NCBI GenBank assembly: GCA_016203825.1
Contig: JACQMA010000034.1
Location: forward strand, 1-15,522
Reading direction: 5' to 3'
DNA length: 15,522 nucleotides
DNA from: Deltaproteobacteria bacterium
Lineage (GTDB): Bacteria; UBA10199; 2-02-FULL-44-16
Positions 7,252-13,940 of the stretch are shown piece after piece (the first letter of the stretch is position 1; the number at the start of each line of letters is the position of its first letter). The notes under the pieces were generated by a model. It was not told the DNA's origin, searched no databases, and worked only from the letters and a program-made list of their open reading frames with translations. The position numbers and the translations under genes are program-made.

Positions 7252-7644
7252 GTGGCTCTCCCTGCGAAAGTCTTGGTTGATACGTCCGTATTTGTGGAGT
7301 TTTTTCGTGGCCGAGAGGTGACTGCGTTTCAGACCCTGCTGCTGAACAACCAGATTCTTTTATCGTCGTATGTTCGCCTGGAACTTTTGCAAGGCGTTCC
7401 CAAACAGGCCCTTACCAAAATCGAGTACGTCCTGGGTGGATTAGAAAAAATTCAACCTCATGATGATATGATGAATCAAGCAGAGGCTCTTCTCACCAAG
7501 GTGAAGGGATCGGGTTTGACCTTAGGTATCGTTGACCTTCTCATTGCCGCTGAGTCCATCTTGTTGGGTGCACCGATTTATAGTTTGGATAAAATTTTTT
7601 CCAAACTTGGTCACCTCAACCTGATTTCGCTTTTTGAACCGTAA
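7252..7644 (+). CDS. vapC: VapC-type PIN-domain toxin RNase
   Basis: A 130-residue PIN-domain endoribonuclease, the toxin of a type II system. The acidic active-site residues are all visible: D10 in LVDTSVFVE, E44 in RLELLQG, D95 in GIVDLLIAA and D113 in YSLDKIF, so the nuclease looks intact. It starts with GTG immediately after the vapB TAA, with AAGG at 7243-7246 giving good spacing. RNA targets of VapC proteins are usually specific tRNA or rRNA loops and cannot be predicted here. It ends four bases before the convergent trmB stop. The pair interrupts an otherwise housekeeping region, suggesting acquisition as a small module. Confidence 0.9.
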   Translation: MALPAKVLVDTSVFVEFFRGREVTAFQTLLLNNQILLSSYVRLELLQGVPKQALTKIEYVLGGLEKIQPHDDMMNQAEALLTKVKGSGLTLGIVDLLIAAESILLGAPIYSLDKIFSKLGHLNLISLFEP

Positions 7645-7648
7645 GGTT

Positions 7649-8269
7649 TCATCTTCGTCGATATTTCTGATAAAAAATCGTTCGTCCTTCGCGCTGCCAT
7701 TTTTGGGAAAAATAGGTGGGAAAGGCGTCGGGGGAGGACGTCGTGATTCCTTCGGGGTAACATGATTGGAGGGGCGATTTGCGAATCGCCCCCACAGAAG
7801 CAATCTCCTTTGCCACCGCCGCGGCATACCACTCGACATCCGTCGTGAAGAAGAGGGCCCCGCCAGGTTGTAAAACGCGGATACATTCGGCGACGAACTC
7901 GGGCTGAATGAGGCGGTTTTTGCTGTGGGATCGTTTCGGCCAGGGATCAGGAAAGTTGATGTGAATCGTGGCCACCTGCCCTTCCGCGAAGAAACGAGGA
8001 AGGGCCTGACGGGCGTCGTCCTGAATGACGACGGCGTTCGTGAGTTGTTGGAGCTCAATCCGCTGGATCAGTTTATCAGCGCGCTTCGACTTGATTTCAA
8101 TCCCGACGGCCAATTGATCAGGATATTCGCGCGCGAGGTGAAAGAGAAAGTCACCACGGCCGGGACCGATGTCGACGATGAGGTTCCGGCGTCCCGTAAG
8201 AGAAAGGGTCGCGGGATAGACAAACGGCATCCGTACACGGACATCGATACTGTGATGGGCGATGGGCAT
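7649..8269 (-). CDS. trmB: tRNA (guanine-N7-)-methyltransferase
   Basis: SAM-dependent enzyme that forms m7G46 in the tRNA variable loop. The 206-residue protein has motif I as VDIGPGRGDFLFHL, the acidic GIEIKSKRADK segment, and the hallmark INFPDPWPKRSHSKNRL stretch that binds tRNA and cofactor. The C-terminal third differs from what I expect: after DVEWYAAAVAKEIAS the residues VGAIRKSPLQSC are encoded by a perfect palindrome (separate entry), and the usual threonine-rich TKYE-type segment is represented by FPTYFSQKWQREG. ATG 8269 has only a weak GGGA before it; M14 is an alternative. It is divergent from xerD and convergent with vapC, so it is a single-gene unit. Confidence 0.93.
   Translation of the reverse strand: MPIAHHSIDVRVRMPFVYPATLSLTGRRNLIVDIGPGRGDFLFHLAREYPDQLAVGIEIKSKRADKLIQRIELQQLTNAVVIQDDARQALPRFFAEGQVATIHINFPDPWPKRSHSKNRLIQPEFVAECIRVLQPGGALFFTTDVEWYAAAVAKEIASVGAIRKSPLQSCYPEGITTSSPDAFPTYFSQKWQREGRTIFYQKYRRR
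7771..7792. repeat. REP-like perfect palindrome within trmB
   Basis: GGGGCGATT (7771-7779) and AATCGCCCC (7784-7792) form a perfect nine-base stem around the four-base loop TGCG. The flanks, read on the trmB strand, look like a decayed continuation (GTGGGGGC on one side, GCCCCTCC on the other). The form resembles the widespread GTAGGGGC...GCCCCTAC class of extragenic palindromes that I recall from many genomes, but this copy lies inside a coding region. Confidence 0.7.
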
Positions 8270-8282
8270 AGAATCCCGAGTG

Positions 8283-8291
8283 TGCTATGGT
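8283..8291 (+). promoter_or_regulatory. Possible extended -10 promoter for xerD
   Basis: TGCTATGGT in the 43-base divergent gap between trmB and xerD has the TGN extension plus TATGGT (four of six to TATAAT). No convincing -35 element is seen at the matching distance, so this is a weak call. Confidence 0.25.
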
Positions 8292-8312
8292 ATCGACACT
8301 TCAAAAGCAACC

Positions 8313-9206
8313 ATGACTATTGATAGCACCATTGATGTGTACCTCACGCACCTTGCCGTCGAACGGCGACTCGCCAAAAATAGTCTCGCCGCCTATGCGC
8401 GTGACTTGCGCACCTGCGCCGATTTTTTGGAGCGCCGTCGCGTTGTTGACGCTTGCGAGGTGACGCAATCTCATTTGTTGGATTTTCTCGTTGAGCTTCA
8501 TCGACACAAACTGACAGCCAGGAGTGTCGCTCGGTCGCTCGTGGCCATTCGTGGATTTTTTTCTTTTTTGCGACACGAGGGAACCGTGAAGAGCGATCCC
8601 ACGACGATGATCGAAACGCCGGTGAAAATCCAGAAGCTTCCGCACGTCTTGTCCCTCGAAGAAGTGGATCTCCTCCTCGCGCAACCCGATCGGCGCACGT
8701 CGTTGGGGTTGCGGGATCATGCGCTCCTTCATCTCTTTTATGCCTCGGGCATTCGTATTTCCGAAATGGCCGGACTCACTTTGGATCGCGTTGATCTGCA
8801 AGCCGGGTGGGTGCGCGTACTCGGCAAGGGGTCCAAGGAGCGGATCGTCCCGATGGGACAGCCGGCGGTAGAGGCGATTCGTCTCTACCTGGACGACGCG
8901 CGCCCGAAACTCGTGGCGACGACGATGAGCGATCGACTGTTTATCGGTCGCGGTGGGGTCTCGATCACACGCCAGCGTTTGTGGGAGATCATCAAACTCT
9001 ACGCACGTAAGAGTGGGGTGCGTCAGAATATTACCCCGCACATGCTGCGGCACTCGTTTGCGACGCATCTTGTGGAGCGTGGCGCCGATCTTCGCAGTAT
9101 CCAGCTCATGCTTGGCCATGCCGACATCTCGACGACGCAAATCTATACGCACGTGAGTCGCAAACACCTCCACGAACTCCACCGAAAATTTCACCCCCGT
9201 TCGTAG
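8313..9206 (+). CDS. xerD: Site-specific tyrosine recombinase XerD
   Basis: Resolves chromosome dimers at dif together with XerC. The 297-residue protein has the SAM-like core-binding domain (about 1-105) and the catalytic domain with the full set of residues: R148 (SGIRISE), K172 (GKGSKER), H243 and R246 (HMLRHSF), H269 (LGHADI) and nucleophile Y278 (IYTHV). The numbering nearly matches E. coli XerD (R148, K172, H244, R247, H270, Y279) when the start is ATG 8313, so that start is preferred over the in-frame ATG at 8262 inside the divergent gap. No good Shine-Dalgarno precedes it. It heads the run leading to trpS and scpAB. XerC and XerD are hard to separate without alignment, but position and length favour XerD. 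Confidence 0.92.
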   Translation: MTIDSTIDVYLTHLAVERRLAKNSLAAYARDLRTCADFLERRRVVDACEVTQSHLLDFLVELHRHKLTARSVARSLVAIRGFFSFLRHEGTVKSDPTTMIETPVKIQKLPHVLSLEEVDLLLAQPDRRTSLGLRDHALLHLFYASGIRISEMAGLTLDRVDLQAGWVRVLGKGSKERIVPMGQPAVEAIRLYLDDARPKLVATTMSDRLFIGRGGVSITRQRLWEIIKLYARKSGVRQNITPHMLRHSFATHLVERGADLRSIQLMLGHADISTTQIYTHVSRKHLHELHRKFHPRS

Positions 9207-9215
9207 AGTAAATAT

Positions 9216-9244
9216 TTGACATTGAAGGAGTTTTTCCCTAACAG
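9216..9244 (+). promoter_or_regulatory. Possible promoter of the M50 peptidase gene
   Basis: A perfect TTGACA (9216-9221), a 17-base spacer and a weak TAACAG (9239-9244) lie in the 44-base gap after xerD. The start site predicted seven bases past the -10 is the A of ATG 9251, and AAGGAG at 9225-9230 is too far (20 bases) to act as that gene's ribosome binding site. Confidence 0.35.
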
Positions 9245-9250
9245 GCCTGC

Positions 9251-9919
9251 ATGCAAAGTCGGCTGGTTGAGCTTTTGATCTTTTATCCCGTCTTTCTCTT
9301 CTCCCTTTCGGTCCACGAAGCCGCCCATGGTTGGACGGCCGACAGATTTGGGGATTCCACCGCAAAGCTTTTGGGACGCGTGACCCTCAATCCCTTGCCG
9401 CACATGGATATGATCGGGACACTACTGCTTCCCATCGTCGGTATTTTGACGGGGGCCCCGATCTTCGGTTGGGGAAAGCCCGTTCCCGTAGACACGCGGT
9501 ATTTCAAGCATCCACGACGTGACAATCTCTGGGTCGCCATCATGGGTCCGATTTCGAATATCACGCTCGCCATTATTTTTGCTGGTGCCAGTTGGGGACT
9601 CGTCTCCTTGATTCCTCATCTTGCTCCGGAAAATTTTTCGCAGGAGAGTTTTTCCTTCTCCTCGATCCGATCGCTGTTTGAGATTTTCCAAATGGGTGTC
9701 ATCTTGAACCTCATGCTCGCCTTTTTTAACATGTTGCCATTGCCGCCACTCGATGGGGGATCGGTCCTGCGAGGCATTCTTCCGTGGCGGATGGTCGATA
9801 GTTTCGACAATTTTTCTCGTTACAGTTTTTTTCTCCTCCTTTTCCTGTTCATGACGGGCCTTTTGCGGTATGTTGCCGTTCCAGTTTTTGCATTGGCGGC
9901 TGTGTTATTACCTGGTTGA
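9251..9919 (+). CDS. Site-2-protease-type M50 membrane metallopeptidase
   Basis: A 222-residue integral membrane zinc peptidase of the short M50B (SpoIVFB/Rv-like) class often found next to trpS and scpA. The zinc motif is HEAAH (H22, E23, H26) in the first membrane segment. NPLPHMDMIGTLLLP follows at 47-61, and the third zinc ligand region NMLPLPPLDGG is at 160-170 with D168. About five to six hydrophobic segments are visible and there is no PDZ or CBS domain. The substrate is unknown; family members cut membrane-embedded regulators, but nothing nearby looks like an anti-sigma factor. The ATG has no close Shine-Dalgarno. The TGA stop overlaps the Shine-Dalgarno of trpS. Confidence 0.88.
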   Translation: MQSRLVELLIFYPVFLFSLSVHEAAHGWTADRFGDSTAKLLGRVTLNPLPHMDMIGTLLLPIVGILTGAPIFGWGKPVPVDTRYFKHPRRDNLWVAIMGPISNITLAIIFAGASWGLVSLIPHLAPENFSQESFSFSSIRSLFEIFQMGVILNLMLAFFNMLPLPPLDGGSVLRGILPWRMVDSFDNFSRYSFFLLLFLFMTGLLRYVAVPVFALAAVLLPG

Positions 9920-9926
9920 GGTTTTC

Positions 9927-10934
9927 ATGGCAAAGAAGCGAATTTTAAGCGGAAATAGACCTACCGGAAAGCTTCATTGGGGGAACTACTTTGGCGCCCT
10001 GAAGCAGTGGGTCGAACTCCAAGACAGCTATGAGTGTTTCTTTTTTATCGCAGATTGGCATGCCCTGACGACCGATTACGATCATCCAGAAAAAATAAAA
10101 CCCTCCGTGATGGAAGTCCTCAAAGACTGGATGGCCGTCGGGATTGATCCCAAAAAGTCAGTCCTCTTTCTCCAGTCGTGGGTCAAGGAACATGCTGAGC
10201 TTCACTTGCTGCTTTCGATGATGACGCCGCTCGGTTGGCTCGAACGTGTTCCGTCGTTCAAAGACATGCAACAAGAGCTTCGGGATCGCGATCTCAACAT
10301 GTATGGATTCTTGGGTTATCCGCTCCTACAGAGTGCCGACATCATCCTCTATCAGGCTGACTCCGTTCCCGTTGGCGAAGATCAGGTCGCCCACATCGAG
10401 CTCACTCGCGAGATCGTTCGCCGTTTTCACCATATCACAAAAACGGAGAAGGTTTTTGTCGAGCCGAAGCCGTTACTCACGAAAACGCCGCGTATTCCTG
10501 GGACGGATGGCCGCAAGATGTCCAAAAGTTTTGGCAATGCAATTTACATCGCTGACGATGATGCGACGGTTCGTCAAAAAATGATGGCGACGATCACCGA
10601 TCCCGCTCGCAAGCGTCGCGAGGACCCCGGCAATCCCGATGTGTGCAACATTTTTTCGTACCACAAGCTGACCTCGCCCAAGAAGGATGTGGACATGGTC
10701 GATCGGGAGTGTCGTCGGGCCGGCATCGGCTGCGTTGAGTGTAAAAAACTCTGCATTGAAAATGCGCTCCAATTCTGGCAACCCCTACGGGAGCGGCGCG
10801 AGACCTGGGATGGGAAGGAACAAGAGCTCCTGGGAATGATGCGCGAGGGGTCGGTCAAGGCGCAAACAGTTGCCGCAAAGACGATGGAACGAGTGCGAGA
10901 GGTTATGGGGCTCAACTATGGAACAGCACGGTAA
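9927..10934 (+). CDS. trpS: Tryptophanyl-tRNA synthetase with a probable 4Fe-4S motif
   Basis: Class I synthetase charging tRNA-Trp. The 335-residue protein has the HIGH signature as HWGN (17-20) and KMSKS exactly (197-201), both ATP-binding motifs. Near the C-terminal anticodon-binding part, cysteines C240, C262, C269 and C272 are spaced C-x21-C-x6-C-x2-C. I recall C-x22-C-x6-C-x2-C for the iron-sulfur TrpRS of Thermotoga maritima, so a cluster is likely here. ATG 9927 is chosen because GAGG (9918-9921) precedes it by five bases; the open frame extends back to 9870 only within the peptidase gene. It overlaps scpA by 17 bases, so the genes are clearly in one operon. Confidence 0.96.
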   Translation: MAKKRILSGNRPTGKLHWGNYFGALKQWVELQDSYECFFFIADWHALTTDYDHPEKIKPSVMEVLKDWMAVGIDPKKSVLFLQSWVKEHAELHLLLSMMTPLGWLERVPSFKDMQQELRDRDLNMYGFLGYPLLQSADIILYQADSVPVGEDQVAHIELTREIVRRFHHITKTEKVFVEPKPLLTKTPRIPGTDGRKMSKSFGNAIYIADDDATVRQKMMATITDPARKRREDPGNPDVCNIFSYHKLTSPKKDVDMVDRECRRAGIGCVECKKLCIENALQFWQPLRERRETWDGKEQELLGMMREGSVKAQTVAAKTMERVREVMGLNYGTAR

Positions 10935-11730
10935 CGAATACCGCGTAAATCTGGAGGTTTTCGAGGGGCCACTCGACCTTTTGCTCTACCTCATTCGTAA
11001 AAATGACCTCGACGTCTACGATATTCCGATCACGTTTATCCTTGAAGAGTACATGCGCTACCTCGATACGTTGAAAGAGCTCGACATCGATGTCGCTGGT
11101 GAGTTTTTGCTGATGGCAGCGGATCTCATGCACATCAAGTCGCGTCTCCTCTTGCCGCAGGATGAAGTCGCGAGTGCAGAGGAAGAAGAGGGCGACCCGC
11201 GAGCGGAGCTCGTGCGTCGTCTCCTGGAATACCAGCGCTATCGTGAAGCGGCGGCTGAACTCAATCGTCGGACGATCTTGGGTCGTGATGTCTTTGTCCC
11301 GCTTGCCCCTGAACGCCTGCCGGAGCGGACCGATGGTCCGATTGAGGGAACGGTCTATGATTTGATCGAGGCCTTTGGGAGGGTATTGGCTCGTATCCCC
11401 GCGGATCGTTTTCATGCCGTGGCGGTCGATCGGGTCAGTGTCAATGATCGCATCTTGGCCCTCGTCGATCGCATCCCCAAGGGGGCGACGATCCGCATCG
11501 ATGATCTCCTTGTGGAGCCCATCACGCGGTACGAAGTCGTCATTACATTTCTCGCGCTCTTGGAGATGTGTCGTTTGAAGATGGTGTCGCTCTATCAAGT
11601 GGAGCGTTGTGGTGAGATGTATATCACCGGTTGCCTCGACCATGTCGAAGGCGCCGATGTCTTGAAGTATGTCAAAGCCGATGGTGTGGGGGTCACCACG
11701 GTCGAGGAGGGGACCCATGGAACAACGTGA
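10918..11730 (+). CDS. scpA: Segregation and condensation protein A
   Basis: Kleisin subunit of the Smc-ScpAB condensin, bridging the two Smc heads. The 270-residue protein begins with the typical kleisin N-terminus VNLEVFEGPLDLLLYLIRKN, followed by DIPITFILEEYM and the ADLMHIKSRLLLP segment. A variable charged middle follows, then a C-terminal winged-helix region (VITFLALLEMCRLKMVSLYQ). ATG 10918 lies inside the end of trpS, with GGGG seven bases upstream. It overlaps scpB by 14 bases. Smc is not in the window. Confidence 0.95.
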   Translation: MEQHGNEYRVNLEVFEGPLDLLLYLIRKNDLDVYDIPITFILEEYMRYLDTLKELDIDVAGEFLLMAADLMHIKSRLLLPQDEVASAEEEEGDPRAELVRRLLEYQRYREAAAELNRRTILGRDVFVPLAPERLPERTDGPIEGTVYDLIEAFGRVLARIPADRFHAVAVDRVSVNDRILALVDRIPKGATIRIDDLLVEPITRYEVVITFLALLEMCRLKMVSLYQVERCGEMYITGCLDHVEGADVLKYVKADGVGVTTVEEGTHGTT

Positions 11731-12613
11731 ACTGAAACCGATTTTGGAGGCAATGATTTTTGTCTCCGAAGAGCCGATCGATGAGGGTCGGTTAGCCCAA
11801 GCGCTCGAGACCGAGGGCGTGACTCGTGCTGAGGTCGCCGCGTGTCTTGCCGAGCTCGAGGCCGCCTGGAATGAGAACCCTGAACGGGGACTCCAACTTG
11901 TGGCCGTGGCGGGGGGCTATCAATTCCGCACCAAGGCTACGTGGGCCTCATGGGTGCAAAGGCTCAATGTGCCGAAGGCGCTTCGCCTTTCGCAGCCGTC
12001 ACTCGAGACCGTCGCCATCGTTGCCTATCAACAACCATGTACACGTGCTGAGATCGAAGCCGTGCGTGGTGTTGATTGTGGTGGTGTGCTGAAGACGCTC
12101 TTTGAACGTTGTCTTGTTCGTGTCGTCGGTCGTCGTGACGAAGCGGGGCAGCCGCTCCTCTACGGGACAACACCTTTATTCCTCGAAGTGTTTCATTTGA
12201 ATGATCTCAAAGAACTTCCGCCACTCAAAGATATTCAAGAACTCATGCGTCAACAGCGCGTGATGACCGAAGAAGCACCAGCCGCGACGCTTGCGATCGG
12301 TGGCGGTGGGGACGATGAAGAAGACGATGAACCGACCGACGTTCTCGAAGAAGATACCGAGGTCATTCCCGAAGAGGATGAAGATAATGTTGATGAAGAG
12401 GCGCTCTCGGCCCTCGATCGAAAAATGAACGAGGTGCGTCATCTGGAACATGAGCTCTTGAGCGGAACACTTGCCGGAGCGAGGAGAGAAGGGGATGCGC
12501 AATCACCAGTGGCGTCCGAAGGGGCCAGCGAGGAAGCCGGTACCCCGGGCAGCGCGACGAGTAACACTCCCATCGACCGTGAGGCTCCAGCGGCTGATCG
12601 CCGCGTGCACTGA
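11717..12613 (+). CDS. scpB: Segregation and condensation protein B with long acidic tail
   Basis: Binds the ScpA linker as a dimer in the Smc-ScpAB complex. Residues 1-175 are the two winged-helix domains, with LKPILEAMIFVSEEPI, LETVAIVAYQQPCTRAEIE and LLYGTTPLFLEVFHLNDLKELPPL as family landmarks. The total of 298 residues is about 100 longer than common ScpB proteins. The extra part is a glycine stretch and a run rich in Asp and Glu (199-229), then a probable helix (about 230-250) and a Ser/Ala/Glu-rich end. GAGGAGGGG just before ATG 11717 is the strongest ribosome binding site in the cluster. The last 119 bases also encode the N-terminus of the pseudouridine synthase in another frame. Confidence 0.94.
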   Translation: MEQRELKPILEAMIFVSEEPIDEGRLAQALETEGVTRAEVAACLAELEAAWNENPERGLQLVAVAGGYQFRTKATWASWVQRLNVPKALRLSQPSLETVAIVAYQQPCTRAEIEAVRGVDCGGVLKTLFERCLVRVVGRRDEAGQPLLYGTTPLFLEVFHLNDLKELPPLKDIQELMRQQRVMTEEAPAATLAIGGGGDDEEDDEPTDVLEEDTEVIPEEDEDNVDEEALSALDRKMNEVRHLEHELLSGTLAGARREGDAQSPVASEGASEEAGTPGSATSNTPIDREAPAADRRVH

Positions 12614-13295
12614 GCTCTCACGTCGTGCCGCGGAGGACGTGATCACCGCTGGCCGTGTCAGGGTGAACGGTCAGGTCGTCACGAAACTGGGGACGACCGT
12701 GCGACCGGGTCTCGATCGCGTAGCACTCGATGATCGACTTCTCGTTCTTCCGCATGAACATTTTTACCTTCTCCTTCACAAGCCCCCGAACTTTATCGTT
12801 ACCAAAAAAGATCCGCAGGGTCGCCCCACGATTTGGTCGCTGCTGAAACCCTGGGCGCAGAAACTCGACGCCGCCGGACGACTCGACTTTGACGCCGAAG
12901 GGTTGATTCTCCTTTCTGATGACGGCGATTTCCTGCAGAAGATTTCACATCCGAAACATGAATTGTGGAAGATCTATCACGTGAAGGTGCGGCGGAAGCC
13001 TTCTGCGGAGGCCCTGCAGGCGTTGGCGAAGGGAGTGCAGCTCGATGATGGGACGACGACGCTTCCGGCGCAGGTCAAGAAGCTGCGCGAAACGGACGCA
13101 CACACGTGGATTGAGATCGGCATTCGCGAAGGGAAAAATCATCAGGTGAAACGGATGTGCGAAGCGGTCGGTCACGATTGCATCCGTCTTCGGCGCGTTG
13201 CGATCGGCTCGCTCAAACTCGGCGGCCTGAAGCCCGGCCTCTGGCGCTACCTGCGCCCCGACGAACTCACTCGTCTTCTGCAAGAGGTGGGGTAA
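12495..13295 (+). CDS. rluB: RluB-family rRNA pseudouridine synthase
   Basis: Isomerises uridine in 23S rRNA; RluB of E. coli acts at U2605, and the target here is inferred from family only. The protein, 266 residues from ATG 12495, has a basic N-terminal tail (about 1-28), an S4 RNA-binding domain (RLIAACTELSRRAAEDVITAGRV) and the catalytic domain with D131 in GRLDFDAEGLILLSDDGDF. EGKNHQVKRMCEAVGH is also typical. AGGAG at 12482-12486 supports ATG 12495, which overlaps scpB by 119 bases. An in-frame GTG at 12579 would start directly at the S4 domain and cut the overlap to 35 bases, so the start is not settled. Its stop directly abuts that of the convergent phosphatase gene. Confidence 0.9.
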   Translation: MRNHQWRPKGPARKPVPRAARRVTLPSTVRLQRLIAACTELSRRAAEDVITAGRVRVNGQVVTKLGTTVRPGLDRVALDDRLLVLPHEHFYLLLHKPPNFIVTKKDPQGRPTIWSLLKPWAQKLDAAGRLDFDAEGLILLSDDGDFLQKISHPKHELWKIYHVKVRRKPSAEALQALAKGVQLDDGTTTLPAQVKKLRETDAHTWIEIGIREGKNHQVKRMCEAVGHDCIRLRRVAIGSLKLGGLKPGLWRYLRPDELTRLLQEVG

Positions 13296-13940
13296 TTAAA
13301 GAACCTCTTCAAGCTCTTGGGGAAGGGTCACGAGATAATCGGGTTGGGCGGCGGTGATGCTGTCCGCTGTTCCGAATCCGTAGAGGACGCCGCACGTTTT
13401 GACTCCAGCGCGTTTTCCGGCGGTGATGTCAATATCGGTATCGCCAACCATGATGGTTTTCGCGGGAAGCGCCGGTAAGAGTTCCATCGCTTTGAAGATG
13501 GGATCGGGGTCGGGTTTTTGACGTGCACAGGCCTCCGGTCCCAAGACGGCACCAAAAAGATGTCGGATCCCGAGGCCTTCGAGGATCATATCAGCATGGG
13601 CTTGAGGTTTGTTCGTGACGACGGCGAGCTTTCGCTTTGCGAGCGATCGAAGGACGTGATCGATGCCGTCATAGAGTCGTGTGTGGTCCAGCATGTGGGC
13701 TGAATAGTGGTGCAGAACAAGCTCACAAGCACGATCGAAGAGGTCTTGGTGCTTTGGTCCCAAGATTGCTTGGACAAGGGGTTTCACACCGGGCCCCACA
13801 TTTTGGTCAATGAGTTTTTCCGGAACAGCGGGGAGATGAAGATCGCGCAGCGTACGTTTCACCGCGGTCACGACATCCTGCCGCGAATCAATCAGCGTTC
13901 CATCAAGGTCAAAAATGATAAGGTCAAAACGAGGGGTCAT
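13296..13940 (-). CDS. gph: HAD-family hydrolase, phosphoglycolate phosphatase-like
   Basis: A 214-residue HAD phosphatase likely to dephosphorylate 2-phosphoglycolate or a similar small metabolite. Motif I is FDLDGTLIDS with nucleophile D11 and acid D13, motif II is VVTNKPQ, and motif III lysine is in QKPDPDPIF. Motif IV is MVGDTDIDITAGKRAG. The cap between motifs I and II is the helical C1 type of the Gph/PGM branch. ATG 13940 overlaps the stop of the upstream methyltransferase by one base (TGATG). Substrate assignment within this branch is uncertain: pyrophosphatase PpaX and beta-phosphoglucomutase share these motifs. Confidence 0.85.
   Translation of the reverse strand: MTPRFDLIIFDLDGTLIDSRQDVVTAVKRTLRDLHLPAVPEKLIDQNVGPGVKPLVQAILGPKHQDLFDRACELVLHHYSAHMLDHTRLYDGIDHVLRSLAKRKLAVVTNKPQAHADMILEGLGIRHLFGAVLGPEACARQKPDPDPIFKAMELLPALPAKTIMVGDTDIDITAGKRAGVKTCGVLYGFGTADSITAAQPDYLVTLPQELEEVL

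Noticed and set aside
7636-7650. Small hairpin GAACC-GTAA-GGTTT between vapC and trmB as a terminator
   Set aside because: Only five pairs including a wobble and no T-run on either strand; too weak to call.
7771-7792. Palindrome in trmB as a transcription terminator for vapC
   Set aside because: It has no following T-run and lies 130 bases inside the opposing gene; a repeat-derived origin fits better.
8301-9365. Minus-strand open frame (354 codons) opposite xerD and the M50 gene
   Set aside because: It crosses two clearly identified genes and an intergenic promoter region and has no domain pattern; it is a codon-bias shadow.
10912-11718. Minus-strand open frame (268 codons) opposite scpA
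   Set aside because: It matches the extent of scpA almost exactly and its protein has no family features.
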